Shown: positions 63,857 to 64,000 of the stretch, piece by piece
How positions within the stretch are numbered: position 1 is the stretch's first letter
How the letters are laid out: each line of letters begins with the position of its first letter
Assembly: GCF_030815405.1 (NCBI RefSeq)
Contig: NZ_JAUSWX010000001.1
Location: 3,162,001 to 3,226,000 of the forward strand
Source: Agromyces albus
Lineage (GTDB): Bacteria; Actinomycetota; Actinomycetes; Actinomycetales; Microbacteriaceae
Length of the DNA: 64,000 nt
Direction: 5' to 3'
Made by a program: the position numbers and the translations under genes
Notes under the pieces: generated by a model
The model's database searches: none
Seen by the model: only the letters and a program-made list of their open reading frames with translations
Told to the model about the DNA's origin: nothing

Positions 63857-64000
63857 CCGCCTCACTCACGCTCGTGGTGCTCATGGCCGTGCTGTTCGGC
63901 GCGGGCATCTCGATCATGCTCGAGCGCAGCCTCACGCGCGTGCTCATCGGATTCCTGCTCGTCGGCAACGCCGTGAACATCCTCATCTACCTCATGAGCG
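63853..64000 (+). CDS. mrpC: Na+/H+ antiporter subunit MrpC (cut by window end)
   Basis: The first 49 residues of a small NuoK-like subunit: SIMLERSLTRVLIGFLLVGNAVNILIYL is seen in part. The ATG overlaps the mrpA TGA (ATGA). The frame is open to the window edge, and MrpD-G are expected beyond it. Confidence 0.92.
   Translation, partial: MTASLTLVVLMAVLFGAGISIMLERSLTRVLIGFLLVGNAVNILIYLMS

Overview
The window looks like a chromosomal segment of a high-GC actinobacterium, most likely a Microbacteriaceae-type organism (an Agromyces/Microbacterium-like guess that cannot be proved here). The basis is the strong G/C third-position bias, CUT1 sugar importers without their own ATPase, HspR- and HrcA-type heat-shock operators, F420/FMN luciferase-like oxidoreductases, and many genes whose -10 box lies 6-7 bases before the start codon (leaderless). 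The octamer CGGATGCC/GGCATCCG recurs about once per kb throughout, except in a few lower-GC segments that look acquired.

Region 1 (1-13.3 kb) is catabolic. Its core is a fructosamine/Amadori-type locus: two divergent SIS deglycase-like genes, a CUT1 ABC importer (binding protein frameshifted in a C6 run, two permeases, no ATPase), a FrlC-like TIM-barrel epimerase and a FrlD-like PfkB kinase. Convergent to it is a second operon: a polar amino-acid ABC importer, a Gfo/Idh/MocA oxidoreductase and a DAO-type FAD oxidase. This operon is divergent from a LacI-family regulator, with two perfect 16-bp operators between them. Region 2 (13.3-17.7 kb) has an hsp20 gene under both HAIR and CIRCE elements, a transglutaminase-like protein, a FUSC-like membrane protein, a DUF2207-like membrane protein and an alpha/beta hydrolase.

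Region 3 (17.8-26.3 kb): a lower-GC pair (guanine deaminase plus a double-ABM membrane protein), an HNH protein, a class II UvrA-like ATPase, a membrane-anchored sulfite-oxidase-like molybdoenzyme, a septum-formation-like membrane protein and an MmcQ/YjbR protein. Region 4 (26.3-31.4 kb) is a translationally coupled operon (NCS1 permease, agmatine deiminase family, amidase) divergent from a TetR regulator with a clear operator. Region 5 (31.5-45.4 kb): a 1236-residue RecB-like/RNase H-like/UPF1-like helicase fusion, a glutaredoxin-like protein, a DHA2 MFS exporter with TetR regulator, two LLM oxidoreductases, a baeRF-like protein, a berberine-bridge-type FAD enzyme, a GH13 alpha-glucosidase and a hexapeptide-repeat protein.

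Region 6 (45.6-57.6 kb): a GT1 glycosyltransferase, an ECF transporter module (fused double ATPase plus EcfT, no S component), an FKBP lipoprotein, a methyltransferase, a two-domain sulfurtransferase, and a branched-chain amino-acid (Liv) importer in which LivM and LivG are one polypeptide. Region 7 (57.6-60.7 kb) is lower GC and accessory-looking: a methyltransferase, a small secreted protein, a 380-bp gene-free stretch and an orphan AAA ATPase. Region 8 (60.8 kb to the end) starts an mrp Na+/H+ antiporter operon (MrpA with fused MrpB domain, then MrpC cut by the window edge).

No rRNA, tRNA, CRISPR array, insertion sequence or phage module was seen. All family calls come from reading motifs and architecture; no database search was possible.
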